A stretch of 64,000 nucleotides of DNA. Source: Deltaproteobacteria bacterium. Lineage in GTDB: Bacteria; Myxococcota_A; Polyangia; Polyangiales; JADJMO01. Location: assembly GCA_025363655.1 (NCBI GenBank), contig JANYDK010000145.1:124001-188000 (forward strand), given 5' to 3'. Positions 52,305-61,409 of this stretch are shown piece by piece. Position numbers and translations under genes: made by a program. The notes below the pieces were generated by a model. It was not told the origin of the DNA and searched no databases. It was given only the letters and a program-made list of their open reading frames with translations. Numbering within the stretch: position 1 is the first letter of the stretch; each line of letters opens with the position of its first letter.

Positions 52305-53933
52305 ATGACCGTCAGTACGCACACAGATAGAGAGTTCGATTACATCGTCGTCGGTGCCGGCTCGGCCGGAGCCATCGTCGCCAGCCGTCTCGCCGAAGAT
52401 CCGTCGGCGCGCGTGCTCTTGCTCGAGGCAGGCGGCTCCGATCGCACGCGCTTCTGCACGGTGCCGGGGATGATCTCGATCGTCCACACGACGCCGCAGG
52501 TGAAGAAGAAATTCGATTGGGGCTACTACACGGCGCCGCAGAAGCACGCCAACGGTCGGCGCATCCCCACGGTGCGTGGACGCGTCCTCGGCGGCTCGAG
52601 CTCGATCAACGGAATGCTCTACGTCCGCGGGCATCGCAAGAACTACCAAGACTGGCTCGCGCAAGGTTGCGCCGGCTGGGGCTACGACGACGTGCTCCGC
52701 AACTTCAAGCGCAACGAAGACTGGGAGGGCGGCGAAACGGCGTTCCGTGGCGCCGGCGGTCCGGTCGCGGTGACGCGGCAGAAGTCGCTGACGGGAGCTT
52801 CGCAAGCGCTGATCGGCGCCATCTCCGATCGCTGCGGCGTGCCCGTGGTCGAGGACTACAACGCGGAAGAACAAGAAGGCGCGAGCATCTTCCAACAGAG
52901 CGCGCGCAACGGTCTTCGCTTCAGCACCGCCGAGGGCTACCTGCAGAAGGCGCGTCCCAACCTCGTGGTGCGCACCGGCGCGGTCGTCGCTCGCGTGGTC
53001 ATCGAGAAGAAGCGTGCGGTCGGCGTCGAGCTCGTCACCAAGGGCGGCCGCGAGGTCGTGCGGGCCACCAAGGAAGTCGTGCTGTCTGCCGGCGTCATCG
53101 GATCGCCTCAAATTCTCATGCTTTCGGGCATCGGCCCGGCCGACGACTTGAAGCAGCACGGCATCGAGACGCTCTCCGACCTTCCGGTCGGCAAGAACCT
53201 CCACGATCACTTGTTCGTGCCGATGACCTATCTCGCGCCGAGCGCGGTTCATCGCGGGACGGCGTTTCACTTCTTCGGCGGCATGCTCAAAGAGATGACG
53301 AAGGGCGACACTTGGTTCGGGCGCACCGTCTTCGAGACGGCGGCCTTCATCAAGTCGAGCAAGGCCAACGGCATCCCCGACATGCAGATTCACGTCCTGC
53401 CGTGGTCGTATCCGTCGCCGAACCAGGACAAGCCGGTGCGCCCGGTGGTCGACAAGCGACCGGCGGTGACGGTGATGCCGACCCTCATCTATCCGAAGAG
53501 CCGCGGCGAGGTGAAGCTCCTCTCGAGCGATCCGACGGCGGCGCCGCACATCGATCCGCACTACCTCGAAGATCCCGACGACACGCGTCTCCTGATGGAG
53601 GGCATCGAGCTCGTGCGCGACATCATGGCGAGCAAGCTGCTCAAAGACGTGGTCACCGGTGAGCTGCTCCCGGGGCCGCAATTCAAGGGGCGCGACGAGA
53701 TGCTGGCCGAGCTGCCGAACCGCGTGCACACCGTCTACCACCCGGTCGGCACCTGCCGCATGGGCGTCGACGAGCGGGCGGTGGTCGATCCCGAGCTGCG
53801 CGTGCGCGGCATAGAAGGTCTCCGCGTCGCCGATGCGGCGATCATGCCGAGCATCACCGGTGGCAACACCAATGCCCCGGCGATGATGATCGGCGAGCGT
53901 TGTGCTGAGCTCATGCGCGCTGAAAATACCTGA
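52305..53933 (+). CDS. GMC-family FAD oxidoreductase (choline dehydrogenase/cholesterol-oxidase-like fold)
   Basis: The 542-residue GMC oxidoreductase has the FAD fold VVGAGSAGAIVASRLAED, GRVLGGSSSINGMLYVRG, PQILMLSGIGP and the C-terminal active-site segments YHPVGTCRMG (His) and GGNTNAPAMMIGE (Asn). Members oxidise alcohols to carbonyls. In this cluster it may oxidise a steroid alcohol (3-beta-hydroxyl or side-chain alcohol), but the sequence resembles general choline-dehydrogenase types and not classical cholesterol oxidase. It starts 41 bp after the lipoprotein gene. Confidence 0.87.
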   Translation: MTVSTHTDREFDYIVVGAGSAGAIVASRLAEDPSARVLLLEAGGSDRTRFCTVPGMISIVHTTPQVKKKFDWGYYTAPQKHANGRRIPTVRGRVLGGSSSINGMLYVRGHRKNYQDWLAQGCAGWGYDDVLRNFKRNEDWEGGETAFRGAGGPVAVTRQKSLTGASQALIGAISDRCGVPVVEDYNAEEQEGASIFQQSARNGLRFSTAEGYLQKARPNLVVRTGAVVARVVIEKKRAVGVELVTKGGREVVRATKEVVLSAGVIGSPQILMLSGIGPADDLKQHGIETLSDLPVGKNLHDHLFVPMTYLAPSAVHRGTAFHFFGGMLKEMTKGDTWFGRTVFETAAFIKSSKANGIPDMQIHVLPWSYPSPNQDKPVRPVVDKRPAVTVMPTLIYPKSRGEVKLLSSDPTAAPHIDPHYLEDPDDTRLLMEGIELVRDIMASKLLKDVVTGELLPGPQFKGRDEMLAELPNRVHTVYHPVGTCRMGVDERAVVDPELRVRGIEGLRVADAAIMPSITGGNTNAPAMMIGERCAELMRAENT

Positions 53934-54005
53934 ATGAAATGTGGGTCTGGGTCGTCAATTTTCGAACCAGCGACACGGAATCAAGAAGTTAGGTGGAGGA
54001 TGGCG

Positions 54006-54596
54006 ATGAAGAAGCTGATTGTGGCGTCGATCGGGTGTTTGGGGCTCCTCGCTGCGCCGGTCGTCGACGCCGGTGGCTACAAGGCCGTCAGCGTGCCGAT
54101 GACCTGCAGTGAGGGCGATGCCAACCAGACGTTCTGGGCACTCCTCACCATTCCGCCGACGGCCACCGTCGGGAGCAAGTTCACGGTGACGATCGCCGGC
54201 GTGAACTCCGGCCTCATCTCGCACACCGGTCTCAACTACATCTACAACATGGAGACCGATTTCCCGGTCCCGGCGGGCACGAAGTTCGTCGCCGGCTCGG
54301 CGAAGATCCTCCCCGATACCGGCACCAAAAACGTGCGCGATGGCGCGACCGCGTGGATGGCGGGCGGCGTCGTCCACACGCGTCTCCCTGGTCACGTCGA
54401 GAACGACACCACCTTCACCGCGCCGACGCTCGAGTTCCAACTCGAGGTCACCGGCAAGGTCGGCGACAAGGCCCCGGTCACCTTCTCGCAATACCGCGTC
54501 ACCGCCAACGCGTTCGTCGTCGGCGACGTCAAGAGCGTGTGCGATCCCAAGACGAAACCCCACACGATGGGCAACGTCACCGTCGCGGCGCCCTGA
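54006..54596 (+). CDS. Secreted protein of unknown function
   Basis: The 196-residue protein starts at ATG 54006, 8 bp after GGAGG; an ATG at 54000 sits too close to that site. The signal peptide MKKLIVASIGCLGLLAAPVVDA is followed by a beta-rich domain (TFWALLTIPPTATVGSKFTV; FQLEVTGKVGDKAPVTFSQY) with two cysteines near the ends (MTCSEG, KSVCDPK) that could form a disulfide. It recalls small secreted beta-sandwich proteins, but I do not recognise the family. Its stop directly abuts the start of the serine-hydrolase gene. Confidence 0.72.
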   Translation: MKKLIVASIGCLGLLAAPVVDAGGYKAVSVPMTCSEGDANQTFWALLTIPPTATVGSKFTVTIAGVNSGLISHTGLNYIYNMETDFPVPAGTKFVAGSAKILPDTGTKNVRDGATAWMAGGVVHTRLPGHVENDTTFTAPTLEFQLEVTGKVGDKAPVTFSQYRVTANAFVVGDVKSVCDPKTKPHTMGNVTVAAP

Positions 54597-55862
54597 TTGG
54601 GCGCTGCCCTCGCGCGCCCTTCGTTCGGTCCGGTGTGGGCTCGCATTCGAGCCTACCCGGCCGAGGCCGTCACCGTGCGTAGTGACCTCGAGGTCGATCC
54701 GCGCAGCGTCGGGCTGACGAAGGACGACATCGAGACGTTCTGGGCCGCAGCCGTGCGGGTCTACGAGACGCGCCTTCACCCGGCTCTCTCGCTCTGCGTG
54801 CGACGTCGCGGACAAGTGGTGCTCGATCGCGCCATCGGTCACACGCGCGGCAATGCCCCTGGCGATGCGCCCGAGACGCCGCTCGTACAGGCGACGCCCG
54901 CGACGCTTTTCACCGCGTTTTCAGCCTCCAAGGCGATCACCGCGATGGTGATCCATCTCCTCGACGAGCTCCGCTTGGTGCACCTCGACGATCCCGTCGC
55001 CGAGTACGTTCCGGAGTTTGGCAAGAATGGCAAGGAGTGGATCACGCTCCGCCACGTGCTCACGCATCGCGCCGGGATCCCCAACGTGCCGCGCGAAGAA
55101 GCCGACCTCTCGCTGCTCGGCGACGACAAGCGCATCTTCGCGCTCTTGTGCGCCGCGCGCCCGACGTCGCCTCCGGGACGACGGCTGGCGTACCACGCGC
55201 TCACCGGCGGCTACGTGCTCGGTGCGGTGGTCGAACGCGTGACGGGGATGGACATCCGCACCTTCCTCCGCACCAAGGTGCTGGACCCGCTCGGCTTCTC
55301 GCATCTGTCGTACGGCGTGCGTCCCGACGAGCTGCACCTCGTCGCCGAGAACGCGTACACCGGCCCGCCGGCGCTCCCGCCCTATTCGTGGGTGCTCGAG
55401 AAATCACTGGGAATTCGCGTGCGCGATGCGAGCGCGTTCGCCAACGATCCGCGCTTTCTCACGTCGGTCATCCCGTCGGGCAACATCGTCGGCACCGCCA
55501 ACGAGATGTCGCGCTTCTACGAAGTGCTCTTGCAAGGCGGCGAGCTCGACGGCATTCGCGTCTTCGATCGTCGTACCGTGCGACGCGCCATCGCCGAGCA
55601 GACCTTCCTCGAGTTCGACGCGGTGATGGTCATCCCGGTGCGCTACGGCATGGGCTTCATGCTCGGCAGCAAATGGATGAGCCTCTACGGACACGACACG
55701 CCGCAGGCGTTCGGTCACCTCGGCTTCACGTCGATCCTCGCCTATGCCGATCCGGCGCGAGAGATCAGCGTCTCGCTGATGTCGAGCGGCAAGCCGTTCC
55801 TCACGCCGGAGCAGATCTACTGGATCAACCTCCCGCGGACGATCGCGCGCGTCACTCGGTAG
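54597..55862 (+). CDS. Serine esterase of the class C beta-lactamase family
   Basis: The 421-residue protein has the SxxK motif FSASKAIT (Ser109, Lys112), a Tyr motif (LAYHALTGGY) and the late HLGFTSI segment in place of KTG. This layout marks esterases and transesterases rather than true beta-lactamases. A TTG directly after the previous stop (54597) opens the frame; GTG 54633 is an alternative start. No signal peptide is clear. It may cleave steroid esters or lactones formed in ring degradation; this is inferred from context only. Confidence 0.82.
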   Translation: MGAALARPSFGPVWARIRAYPAEAVTVRSDLEVDPRSVGLTKDDIETFWAAAVRVYETRLHPALSLCVRRRGQVVLDRAIGHTRGNAPGDAPETPLVQATPATLFTAFSASKAITAMVIHLLDELRLVHLDDPVAEYVPEFGKNGKEWITLRHVLTHRAGIPNVPREEADLSLLGDDKRIFALLCAARPTSPPGRRLAYHALTGGYVLGAVVERVTGMDIRTFLRTKVLDPLGFSHLSYGVRPDELHLVAENAYTGPPALPPYSWVLEKSLGIRVRDASAFANDPRFLTSVIPSGNIVGTANEMSRFYEVLLQGGELDGIRVFDRRTVRRAIAEQTFLEFDAVMVIPVRYGMGFMLGSKWMSLYGHDTPQAFGHLGFTSILAYADPAREISVSLMSSGKPFLTPEQIYWINLPRTIARVTR

Positions 55863-55921
55863 TCCGGCGACCGAGCGAAGCGAGATCGACCGGACGACCA
55901 AAGTTGCGGAGCAATCTTTGG
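55863..55921. terminator. Likely bidirectional terminator between convergent genes
   Basis: Two hairpins are visible: TCCGG (55863) with CCGGA (55890), and a strong stem of CCAAAGTTGC (55898-55907) with GCAATCTTTGG (55911-55921, one bulged T). They fill the gap between the esterase stop (plus) and the ferredoxin stop (minus). Confidence 0.6.
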
Positions 55922-55931
55922 CGAAACGAGC

Positions 55932-56135
55932 CTATTCGGTTTCGACCAGCGTGATCGCGCGCTTCGGACAAGCACGCGCCGCCTTCTGGGCAGCTGCCTT
56001 CTGATCGTCGGAGACCGTCTCTTGGAGGACCGTGAGCATGTCTTTGTCGTCGACCTGGAAGAGGGCCGGCGCCAGCTTCATGCAGTTCGCGTTACCTTCG
56101 CAGAGATCGAAATCGACGACGATTTTGAGCTTCAT
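55932..56135 (-). CDS. [3Fe-4S] ferredoxin, P450-partner type
   Basis: The 67-residue ferredoxin has Cys12 and Cys18 in DLCEGNANC and Cys56 in RACPKRAI. The middle position of the usual C-x2-C-x2-C is Asn15, so the cluster should be [3Fe-4S], as in ferredoxins that serve P450s. The mycobacterial KstR regulon also holds a ferredoxin of this size. It lies 14 bp after the aldehyde dehydrogenase gene on the same strand, under box I. It is a plausible donor to the steroid P450 at 32101 or to KshA chemistry. Confidence 0.87.
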   Translation of the reverse strand: MKLKIVVDFDLCEGNANCMKLAPALFQVDDKDMLTVLQETVSDDQKAAAQKAARACPKRAITLVETE

Positions 56136-56149
56136 TTTGCTTCGCTCGC

Positions 56150-57679
56150 CTATCCGAAGATGCGTCCGAGCGGCGTGCCCCAGACCCAGCGCATGATCTT
56201 CTGCAGCATCTTGCCTTTGGCTTCGGTGTACGGAAACCAGACCGCCTCTTCCTTGAGGTTGAAGCGCTCGATGACGATCGGCACCGCGAAGGCGTAGCCG
56301 CGGAGGCCGGTCTCGCCGTTGACCTGACCGACGCCGCTCGTCTTGCGACCGCCGAAGGGAGCCTCGATGGCGCCGTAGGTGATCGAGGAGTCGTTGATGC
56401 AGACCGATCCGGAGTCGATCTGCTTGGCGAGGGAGATCGCCCGATCGTCGTCGCGGGACCAGACGGTCGCCGAGAGGCCGTAGACGGAGTCGTTGGCGAG
56501 GCCAAGCGCTTCGCGATCGTCCTTCACGCGGACGATCGGCAGGATGGGGCCGAAGGTCTCTTCGCGCATGATGGCCATGTCGTGGGTGACGTCGGTGAGC
56601 ACGGTCGGCTCGTAGAAGAGGTCGCCAATCTCCCGCGCGCGCCTGCCGCCGCAGAGAATCTTCGCGCCCTTCGCCCGCGCGTCCTCGACGTGACGTTCGA
56701 TGGTCTCGAGCTGCTGCGGCCAGATCATCGGACCGATGTCGAACTCGCCGGAGCTGCCCAATTTCAAGGCCTTCACCTTGTCGACGACGCGACGGGTGAA
56801 CTCCTCGGCGATGGAGTCGACGACGTAGACGCGCTCGGTCGAGCAGCAGAACTGGCCGGCGTTCATGAAGCCGCCGAAGACCGCGCCCCCGACGGCGCGC
56901 TCCATGTCGGCGTCCTCGCAGACGATCATCGGATCTTTGCCGCCGAGCTCGAGGGTGCAGGGGATGAGGTTGCGACCACACGCCTCGCCGACCTTGCGGC
57001 CGGTGCGGACGCTGCCGGTGAAGGAGATCTTGTTGACGCCGGCGTCGACGAGCGCGCCGCCGGTCTCGCCGTCACCTTCGACGATGGTGAGCACGTCCTT
57101 CGGGAGACCGGCCGCGGCGAAGAGATCGGCGACCAGCTTGCCGGAGAACGGCGTCACGTCGGACGGTTTGATGACCACCGTGTTGCCGGCCATCAGCGCC
57201 TGCACCGCAGGGTTGAGCGCGAGGATGAAGGGCCCGTTCCAGGGGGTGATGATTCCGACCACGCCGAGCGCGCGATAGGAGATGAGAATCTTCTTCGTCT
57301 TCAGGAGGTGCGGCGACACCTTGCGATCGGCGAGGATCTTCTTGCTGTGCTTCGCGTAGTACGACAGCGAGTCACACGCCGGGAAGATCTCCATCATGAT
57401 CGTCTCGGGGCGTGAACGACCCGTCTCGCCGATGATGACGTCCATGTACTGCTCTTGCTTCGCGAGCAGCAGCTCGAGCGCGCGCCACATGTACTTCGCG
57501 CGGGCATCGAAGCCGAGCTTCTCCCAGGCCGGTTGGGCAGCGCGGGCTCTCGCGACCGCGGCGCGCACCTCGGCCGGCGACGTGATGTCCACCTCGCCGA
57601 GCCGCTTGCCCGTCTGCGGGCTGGCGACCGAAAACCGACGCCCCGTACCGTTCGTCTCCAGCGGCTGCACGATCGCCAT
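56150..57679 (-). CDS. Aldehyde dehydrogenase (NAD(P)+-dependent)
   Basis: The 509-residue ALDH-superfamily protein has GVVGIITPWNGPFILALNPA, the general base Glu244 in LELGGKDP, the nucleophile Cys278 in NAGQFCCSTER and EETFGPILPIVRV. The C-terminal tail ends in a hydrophobic or basic helix (MLQKIMRWVWGTPLGRIFG), suggesting membrane contact. It could oxidise the side-chain aldehyde formed by the P450 and alcohol dehydrogenase to the acid that the ligase at 57756 activates. It shares box I with that ligase. Confidence 0.87.
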   Translation of the reverse strand: MAIVQPLETNGTGRRFSVASPQTGKRLGEVDITSPAEVRAAVARARAAQPAWEKLGFDARAKYMWRALELLLAKQEQYMDVIIGETGRSRPETIMMEIFPACDSLSYYAKHSKKILADRKVSPHLLKTKKILISYRALGVVGIITPWNGPFILALNPAVQALMAGNTVVIKPSDVTPFSGKLVADLFAAAGLPKDVLTIVEGDGETGGALVDAGVNKISFTGSVRTGRKVGEACGRNLIPCTLELGGKDPMIVCEDADMERAVGGAVFGGFMNAGQFCCSTERVYVVDSIAEEFTRRVVDKVKALKLGSSGEFDIGPMIWPQQLETIERHVEDARAKGAKILCGGRRAREIGDLFYEPTVLTDVTHDMAIMREETFGPILPIVRVKDDREALGLANDSVYGLSATVWSRDDDRAISLAKQIDSGSVCINDSSITYGAIEAPFGGRKTSGVGQVNGETGLRGYAFAVPIVIERFNLKEEAVWFPYTEAKGKMLQKIMRWVWGTPLGRIFG

Positions 57680-57725
57680 GACTCGTTCTCCTGCGCCCGC
57701 CGCATCCCTGCGTGGACGACGCTAG

Positions 57726-57739
57726 TGAAACATGTTTCA
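57726..57739. promoter_or_regulatory. KstR-like operator, box I
   Basis: TGAAACATGTTTCA, a perfect palindrome extending to 16 bp (57725-57740). It lies between the aldehyde dehydrogenase (start 57679, minus) and the acyl-CoA ligase (start 57756, plus). Confidence 0.78.
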
Positions 57740-57755
57740 CTCCCGAGCGAAACCC

Positions 57756-59465
57756 ATGCGGGATCTGGCACAAATCGAGGCCGAGCTGACCGGGCCCGGC
57801 GGCCCGTTCGAAGTGGGGACCGAGCGCGTGCAGGGCGAGGAGATGCGCGTCTTCGCCAAGCGGGCGCCTCATCTGCGGGCGGTCCTCGAGAGCTCTGCGC
57901 GCTTCGGAGACGCCGACTATCTCGTCTTCGATCGAGCTGGAGCCGAAGGAGAATCGTTTCGGTTGACCTATCGCGATCACCTGCGCGTCGTCGCCTCGGT
58001 GGCCAAGGCTCTCCGCGAACGCTTCGGGGTGGGGAAGGGCGATCGCGTCGCCATCCTCGCCGCCAATGCACCGGAGTGGATCGTCACCTTCTGGGCCGCG
58101 CAGTGCCTCGGTGCGATCGCGGTCGGCCTCAACGCGTGGTGGGCGGGCGATGAAATCAGCCACGCGCTCGACGACTGCGCGCCGAAGGTGCTGATCGTCG
58201 ATCGCAAACGTCGCACGCGCGTCGACGAGGCGCTCGTCTCTCGCCTCGGCATCCAACTGATCGAAATCGAGCATGAATTTCAGGCGATTTGGAGTCACGA
58301 CCTGGACGCGACGCTCCCCGACGTCGCCATCGACGAGGACGAGCCGGCGTCGATTCTCTACACCAGCGGCACCACCGGTCGGGCCAAGGGCGTCGTCACC
58401 ACGCATCGCAACGTCATCGCGCTCTGCATGGTGCAGATCTTCCACGGCATGCGCATGCACCTCGTCGATCCGCCCGATCCCGCCTATCTGGCGAAGCTTC
58501 CGGCACAACGCTGCGCGCTGGTCGCCAATCCGCTCTTCCACGTCTCGGGGCTCTACACGCAGGTGGTGACGTTCCTCATCACCGGTTCGAAGACGGTGTG
58601 GACCACCGGCCGCTTCGATCCTCTGCGCGTGATGCAGCTGATGGAGAGAGAGCGCGTCACCGGCTGGTCGCCGCACGGCTCGATGGGGCCGCGTCTGGTG
58701 AATCATCCCGAGCTCGCGAAGTACGATCTCTCCACCGTCTGCTCGCTCGGTTCGGGGGGCGCGCCGGTGCCGCCCTCGTTGCAAGCGCGTCTTCGGGAGG
58801 TGTTTCCCGCGGTGAAATCGACGCTCACCGTCGGCTACGGCCTCACCGAGTGCACGGCGCTGGCGACCATTCAATTCGGCGCCGGTCTCGCCGCGCATCC
58901 CGGTTCGGTGGGAAGGCCGCTGCCGACGATCGAGGTCGAGCTGCGGGACGCGAGTGGCGCGAAAGTGCGCGAAGGCGACGAGGGCGAGATCCACGTTCGT
59001 GGACCGCTGGTGATGAAGGAGTACTGGAGACGTCCCGAGGCGACGGAGGCGTCGATTCTCCCCGGTCGCTGGCTCCGCACCGGCGACGTCGGCCGCATCG
59101 AGGATGGTCTCCTCTACATTCACAGTCGTCGTCGCGACATGATCCTGCGCGGCGCGGAGAACGTCTATCCGAGCGAGATCGAGCTGCGCCTCGAACAGCA
59201 CCCGGCGGTGAAGGAGGCCGCGGTGATTGGCGCCCCGCATCCCGAGCTCGGTGAAGAGGTGAAGGCGGTGGTGGTGCTCGAGGCGAACGTCGACGACGTC
59301 GAGACCGAGACGCTGGCGCGATGGGTCGGCGCGACGCTGGCGTACTACAAAGTGCCGAGCCAATGGACGCTGTGCAAGGAGCCGCTGCCGCGCAACGCCT
59401 CGGGAAAAGTTCTGAAAAACGTGCTTCGCGGTGACGTCGACAGTGGCTTCATCGGGGACGAGTGA
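57756..59465 (+). CDS. Acyl-CoA ligase (FadD-type)
   Basis: The 569-residue ANL ligase has ILYTSGTTGRAKGVVTTHRN, GYGLTECTALA, WLRTGDVGRIEDGLLYIHS and the C-terminal Lys segment LPRNASGKVLKNVLRG. ATG 57756 is preferred because the other in-frame ATG (57732) lies inside box I. The first 60 residues (IEAELTGPGGPFEVGTERVQ) form an N-terminal extension seen in some FadD proteins. Divergence from an aldehyde dehydrogenase and proximity to an alcohol dehydrogenase suggest activation of a steroid side-chain carboxylate. Confidence 0.86.
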   Translation: MRDLAQIEAELTGPGGPFEVGTERVQGEEMRVFAKRAPHLRAVLESSARFGDADYLVFDRAGAEGESFRLTYRDHLRVVASVAKALRERFGVGKGDRVAILAANAPEWIVTFWAAQCLGAIAVGLNAWWAGDEISHALDDCAPKVLIVDRKRRTRVDEALVSRLGIQLIEIEHEFQAIWSHDLDATLPDVAIDEDEPASILYTSGTTGRAKGVVTTHRNVIALCMVQIFHGMRMHLVDPPDPAYLAKLPAQRCALVANPLFHVSGLYTQVVTFLITGSKTVWTTGRFDPLRVMQLMERERVTGWSPHGSMGPRLVNHPELAKYDLSTVCSLGSGGAPVPPSLQARLREVFPAVKSTLTVGYGLTECTALATIQFGAGLAAHPGSVGRPLPTIEVELRDASGAKVREGDEGEIHVRGPLVMKEYWRRPEATEASILPGRWLRTGDVGRIEDGLLYIHSRRRDMILRGAENVYPSEIELRLEQHPAVKEAAVIGAPHPELGEEVKAVVVLEANVDDVETETLARWVGATLAYYKVPSQWTLCKEPLPRNASGKVLKNVLRGDVDSGFIGDE

Positions 59466-59485
59466 GAAGACGAGTGAAGGCGCAA

Positions 59486-60505
59486 ATGTCCGAACGCATT
59501 CGCATGATCGAGTCGGGGTTCGAGCGCGCGCTCGAGGTCGAGGACGGTGAGACGCCGACGCCGGAAGCGGGACAGGTGCTGGTCGAGGTCGAGGCCTGCG
59601 GCGTCTGCCACCGCGACTTGATCGATCGAGCCGGTCGCTTTCCCTTCCAACGTCTCCCGATCACGCCGGGTCACGAAGCGGCGGGACGCGTCGTCGGCCT
59701 CGGCCAAGGAGCGACGGCATGGAAGCTCGGCGATCGCGTCGGCACCATGCATCGTGACTCGTGCGGCGCATGTCCGGCGTGCGCGAGAGGTCAGACTTCG
59801 CTCTGTCTCGGCGCAGCGTGGGTCTTCGGCATCCTCGCCGAGGGTGGATATGCGCGTCACTTGGTGGCGCCGGAGCGAGCGTTCTATGCGCTGCCCGACG
59901 GCCTGAGTGGGCCCGAGGCGGCGGTCCTCCATTGCACGTTCGGCACGGCCTATCGCGACTTGGTGAGCCTCGGTCACCTCGCGCGCGGTGAGCGGGTCCT
60001 CGTCACCGGCGCGAACGGAGGCGTCGGCGCCGCGGCGATTCAAATCGCTTCACGCCTCGGCGCCGAAGTGATCGCCGTCGTTCGCGACGAGCGTCGTAGC
60101 GCGTTCGTGAAGTCGCTCGGCGCCTCCGAGGTGATCGTCGATCCGGGCGACAAGTTCCACGGCAAGACGGCGGTCTCGATCGATCTCGCACTCGACACCG
60201 TCGGCGTCTCCACCTTCAACAGCGTGCTTCGTTCGCTCAGGGTCGGCGGTCGCGTCGTCGTCGTCGGGAACATCGTGCCCGAGAAATTCGCCCTCAATCT
60301 CGGCTACGTCATCACCAACGGCTTGACGATCACCGGCGGCAGCGGCGCCAATCCGGCCGAGATGGCGGCGCTGCTGGAGCTCCATCGCGCGCAGCCGTTT
60401 CGTATCCAGGTGACGACGATGCCGCTCAGGGAAGCGAACGAAGCCCATCGGTTGCTGAGGGCGGGATCGATCGAAGGGCGGCTGGCGCTCGTGCCTACAG
60501 CTTGA
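59486..60505 (+). CDS. Zinc-dependent alcohol dehydrogenase (MDR family)
   Basis: The 339-residue MDR alcohol dehydrogenase has the catalytic zinc site ACGVCHRDL and GHEAAG, the structural zinc lobe CGACPACARGQTSLC and the cofactor fold LVTGANGGVGAAAIQIASRL. ATG 59486 (after GAAGG) is chosen over GTG 59462. It oxidises primary or secondary alcohols and, between the ligase and aldehyde dehydrogenase genes, may handle the 26-hydroxy steroid. Its 3' end overlaps the convergent amidohydrolase-like gene by 11 bp. Confidence 0.87.
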   Translation: MSERIRMIESGFERALEVEDGETPTPEAGQVLVEVEACGVCHRDLIDRAGRFPFQRLPITPGHEAAGRVVGLGQGATAWKLGDRVGTMHRDSCGACPACARGQTSLCLGAAWVFGILAEGGYARHLVAPERAFYALPDGLSGPEAAVLHCTFGTAYRDLVSLGHLARGERVLVTGANGGVGAAAIQIASRLGAEVIAVVRDERRSAFVKSLGASEVIVDPGDKFHGKTAVSIDLALDTVGVSTFNSVLRSLRVGGRVVVVGNIVPEKFALNLGYVITNGLTITGGSGANPAEMAALLELHRAQPFRIQVTTMPLREANEAHRLLRAGSIEGRLALVPTA

Positions 60506-61367
60506 ACACGCGAATCGCGTTCTCACGCAAAAACTTCGGCCACACGTGGTCGCGAAACGGCACGTCAGGCATCTCTTTGAAGATGCGCTCGAGCGACAGA
60601 CCCATCGGGAAGTAGCCGGCGTACATGATCTTGTCGGCGCCGCGGGTGTTGGCGTAGTCGACGATCGCCTTCGGGTAGTGGCGCGGGGCGAAGGCGCTGG
60701 TCGAGTAGTAGAGGTTCGGCCACTTGAGCATCAGCTTCACCGCGAGCTCGGTCCACGGCTCGCAACCGTGGCGTGTGACCACCTTGAGATCGGGGAAGAA
60801 CCAGCAGACCTCGTCGAGGAGCGCGACGTCTTGCACACCCATCGGTACGCGCGGCCCAGGCACGCCAGCGCAGATGCAAATGGGGATGTCGAGCTCGGTG
60901 CACTTGGCGTAGAGCGGATAGAACTTCTTGTCGTTGATCGCGACCTGCGGGCAGAGGCCGGCGGGGAACGCGGTCGCTGCTTTGATGCCGAAGGCTTCGT
61001 TTGCGCGCACCAGGTCGCGCACGCCTTCCATTCCGAGGTTGGGGTTCACGGCGTAGCAACCGAAGAAGCGATCGGGGTGCTCCTTGAGGGCACGCTGCGC
61101 CGAGCCGTCGGTGCCGACGTGGTCGACGCCGATCATCGCGCGCTCGATGTCGTGACGATCCATGTGGTCGAGGACGATTGCCAGGTAGTCGTTCGACTTG
61201 AGGGTCTTGGGGACGTCTTTGAACATGTACTGCGCCGGAAAGTCGAACTGCTCGCGGCTCTCCTTGTCGAGGAGGAGCGGCTTGAGGAAGTCGTAGCGGC
61301 GCGGCTCGTCGTCGGCCGGGATCTGCATCATCAAATCGATCGCCCGGACCCCGGTCGGCATGGTCAT
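60495..61367 (-). CDS. Amidohydrolase-2-fold protein with degenerate metal site
   Basis: The 290-residue protein resembles the amidohydrolase-related TIM-barrel family (FFGCYAVNPNLGMEGVRDL; WPNLYYSTSAFAPRHYPKAI). The N-terminal HxH is absent (RAIDLMMQIP), the middle His strand reads ICICAGVPG, and the final metal Asp is replaced in MYAGYFP (usual GSDxP). Only His200 (TRHGCEPW) remains of the usual ligands. It may have lost metal catalysis or gained a new function. Start 61367 or 61361 (both ATG) are possible. Box J is 43 bp upstream, shared with the DUF35-thiolase operon. Confidence 0.78.
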   Translation of the reverse strand: MTMPTGVRAIDLMMQIPADDEPRRYDFLKPLLLDKESREQFDFPAQYMFKDVPKTLKSNDYLAIVLDHMDRHDIERAMIGVDHVGTDGSAQRALKEHPDRFFGCYAVNPNLGMEGVRDLVRANEAFGIKAATAFPAGLCPQVAINDKKFYPLYAKCTELDIPICICAGVPGPRVPMGVQDVALLDEVCWFFPDLKVVTRHGCEPWTELAVKLMLKWPNLYYSTSAFAPRHYPKAIVDYANTRGADKIMYAGYFPMGLSLERIFKEMPDVPFRDHVWPKFLRENAIRVFKL

Positions 61368-61409
61368 GACGAGAGTCTGCCTGGTTTTGTAGCTGCTGGA
61401 CAGCAGAAG

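Noticed and set aside
54597-55862. Annotation as an antibiotic-resistance beta-lactamase
   Set aside because: The KTG box is replaced and the neighbours are steroid genes, so an esterase role is more likely.
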